Source of the DNA: Clostridia bacterium
Lineage (GTDB): Bacteria > Bacillota_A > Clostridia > Christensenellales > Aristaeellaceae
Assembly (NCBI GenBank): GCA_017620455.1
Contig: JAFZQK010000009.1
Span: 1 to 41,225, forward strand
Direction of reading: 5' to 3'
DNA length: 41,225 bases
Every line of letters begins with the position of its first letter. The stretch's first letter is position 1. The translations under genes were made by a program, and so were the position numbers. Below, in pieces: positions 41,071 to 41,225 of the stretch. The notes beneath the pieces were generated by a model that was not told the DNA's origin, ran no database searches, and saw only the letters and a list, made by a program, of their open reading frames with translations.

Positions 41071-41225
41071 TTGGAGGGGCCAAAAGCCCCTCCAAGTGTA
41101 ATCCGCAGCAGCGACCTGTGCGCTGCGAGGAGCATTTTTGCGAAGCAGAGCATGCCCTGCGAGAGCAAAAATGCTTTCCTTGCGCCTTTTCCGCCCGGGA
41201 GTCCCGCAGGGACGAGAGGAAAAGG
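41071..41225. repeat. Nested inverted repeats at the right edge
   Basis: TTGGAGGGGC (41071-41080) pairs with GCCCCTCCAA (41086-41095). AGCATTTTTGC (41131-41141) pairs with GCAAAAATGCT (41165-41175) around an inner GCAG/CTGC stem. CCTTTTCC (41185-41192) pairs with GGAAAAGG (41218-41225), enclosing GTCCC/GGGAC (41201-41213). It shares CTGTGCGCTG with the element at 11833-12018. No gene was found between 40953 and 41225. Confidence 0.6.

Overview
The window reads as chromosomal DNA of a GC-rich member of the Bacillota, class Clostridia, probably an uncultured gut or rumen anaerobe. This is an inference from gene content: RNase Y, a T-box riboswitch, AddA, GlgC/GlgD, an ECF S component, a DUF4364 protein, a PadR/DUF1700/DUF4097 unit, and ferredoxin-linked metabolism. 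No tRNA, CRISPR array, transposase or phage gene was seen. Most long ORFs opposite the genes are shadows produced by high third-position GC.

Layout. 1-346: a minus-strand promoter and leader resembling an rRNA-operon leader, divergent from a promoter for a three-gene unit (ATP-grasp enzyme, peptidoglycan-binding stalk protein, six-helix membrane protein; 347-3600). 3707-6330: one minus-strand gene, an XRE-cupin-acyl-CoA synthetase fusion, behind a complete T-box riboswitch. 6386-9766: a divergent five-gene operon, a P-loop ATPase plus the four subunits of a 2-oxoacid:ferredoxin oxidoreductase (VorDABC type). 9881-11004: two half-size chromate transporter proteins. 11197-11670: an unknown anchored protein. 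11671-12167: a hairpin-rich non-coding gap. 12168-17430 (minus): DUF4364, IspDF, SDR, HerA-like ATPase and phosphofructokinase. 17564-19475 (plus): PadR regulator, small ORF and DUF1700-DUF4097 protein. 19718-24748 (minus): radical SAM protein and glgC-glgD-glgA. 24986-32374: a 2462-residue cyclic beta-1,2-glucan synthase-type protein. 32381-34076: ferredoxin-tailed aldo/keto reductase and ECF S component. 34283-36162 (minus): RNase Y behind a structured leader or small RNA. 36226-39694 (minus): AddA. 39716-40952: MreB. 40953-41225: nested inverted repeats.

The most interesting unit is 3707-9766. The T-box specifier position is best read as GUG (Val), and the UGGU of the T-box bulge fits a tRNA with discriminator A, as tRNA-Val has. 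It controls an acyl-CoA synthetase of the medium-chain (MACS) type, and the divergent operon encodes a branched-chain 2-oxoacid:ferredoxin oxidoreductase type enzyme. Together these suggest an amino-acid supply route driven by tRNA charging: branched-chain acid to acyl-CoA, then reductive carboxylation to the 2-oxoacid, then valine. This is inferred, not shown.

A second candidate is the transcript 36127-35908 upstream of rny. It has a consensus promoter, a long-range closing helix and an intrinsic terminator, so it could be a small RNA, an attenuating leader, or both. Further points of interest are a histone-like Lys/Ala/Pro tail on glycogen synthase, a palindromic repeat family, and several operator-like palindromes.
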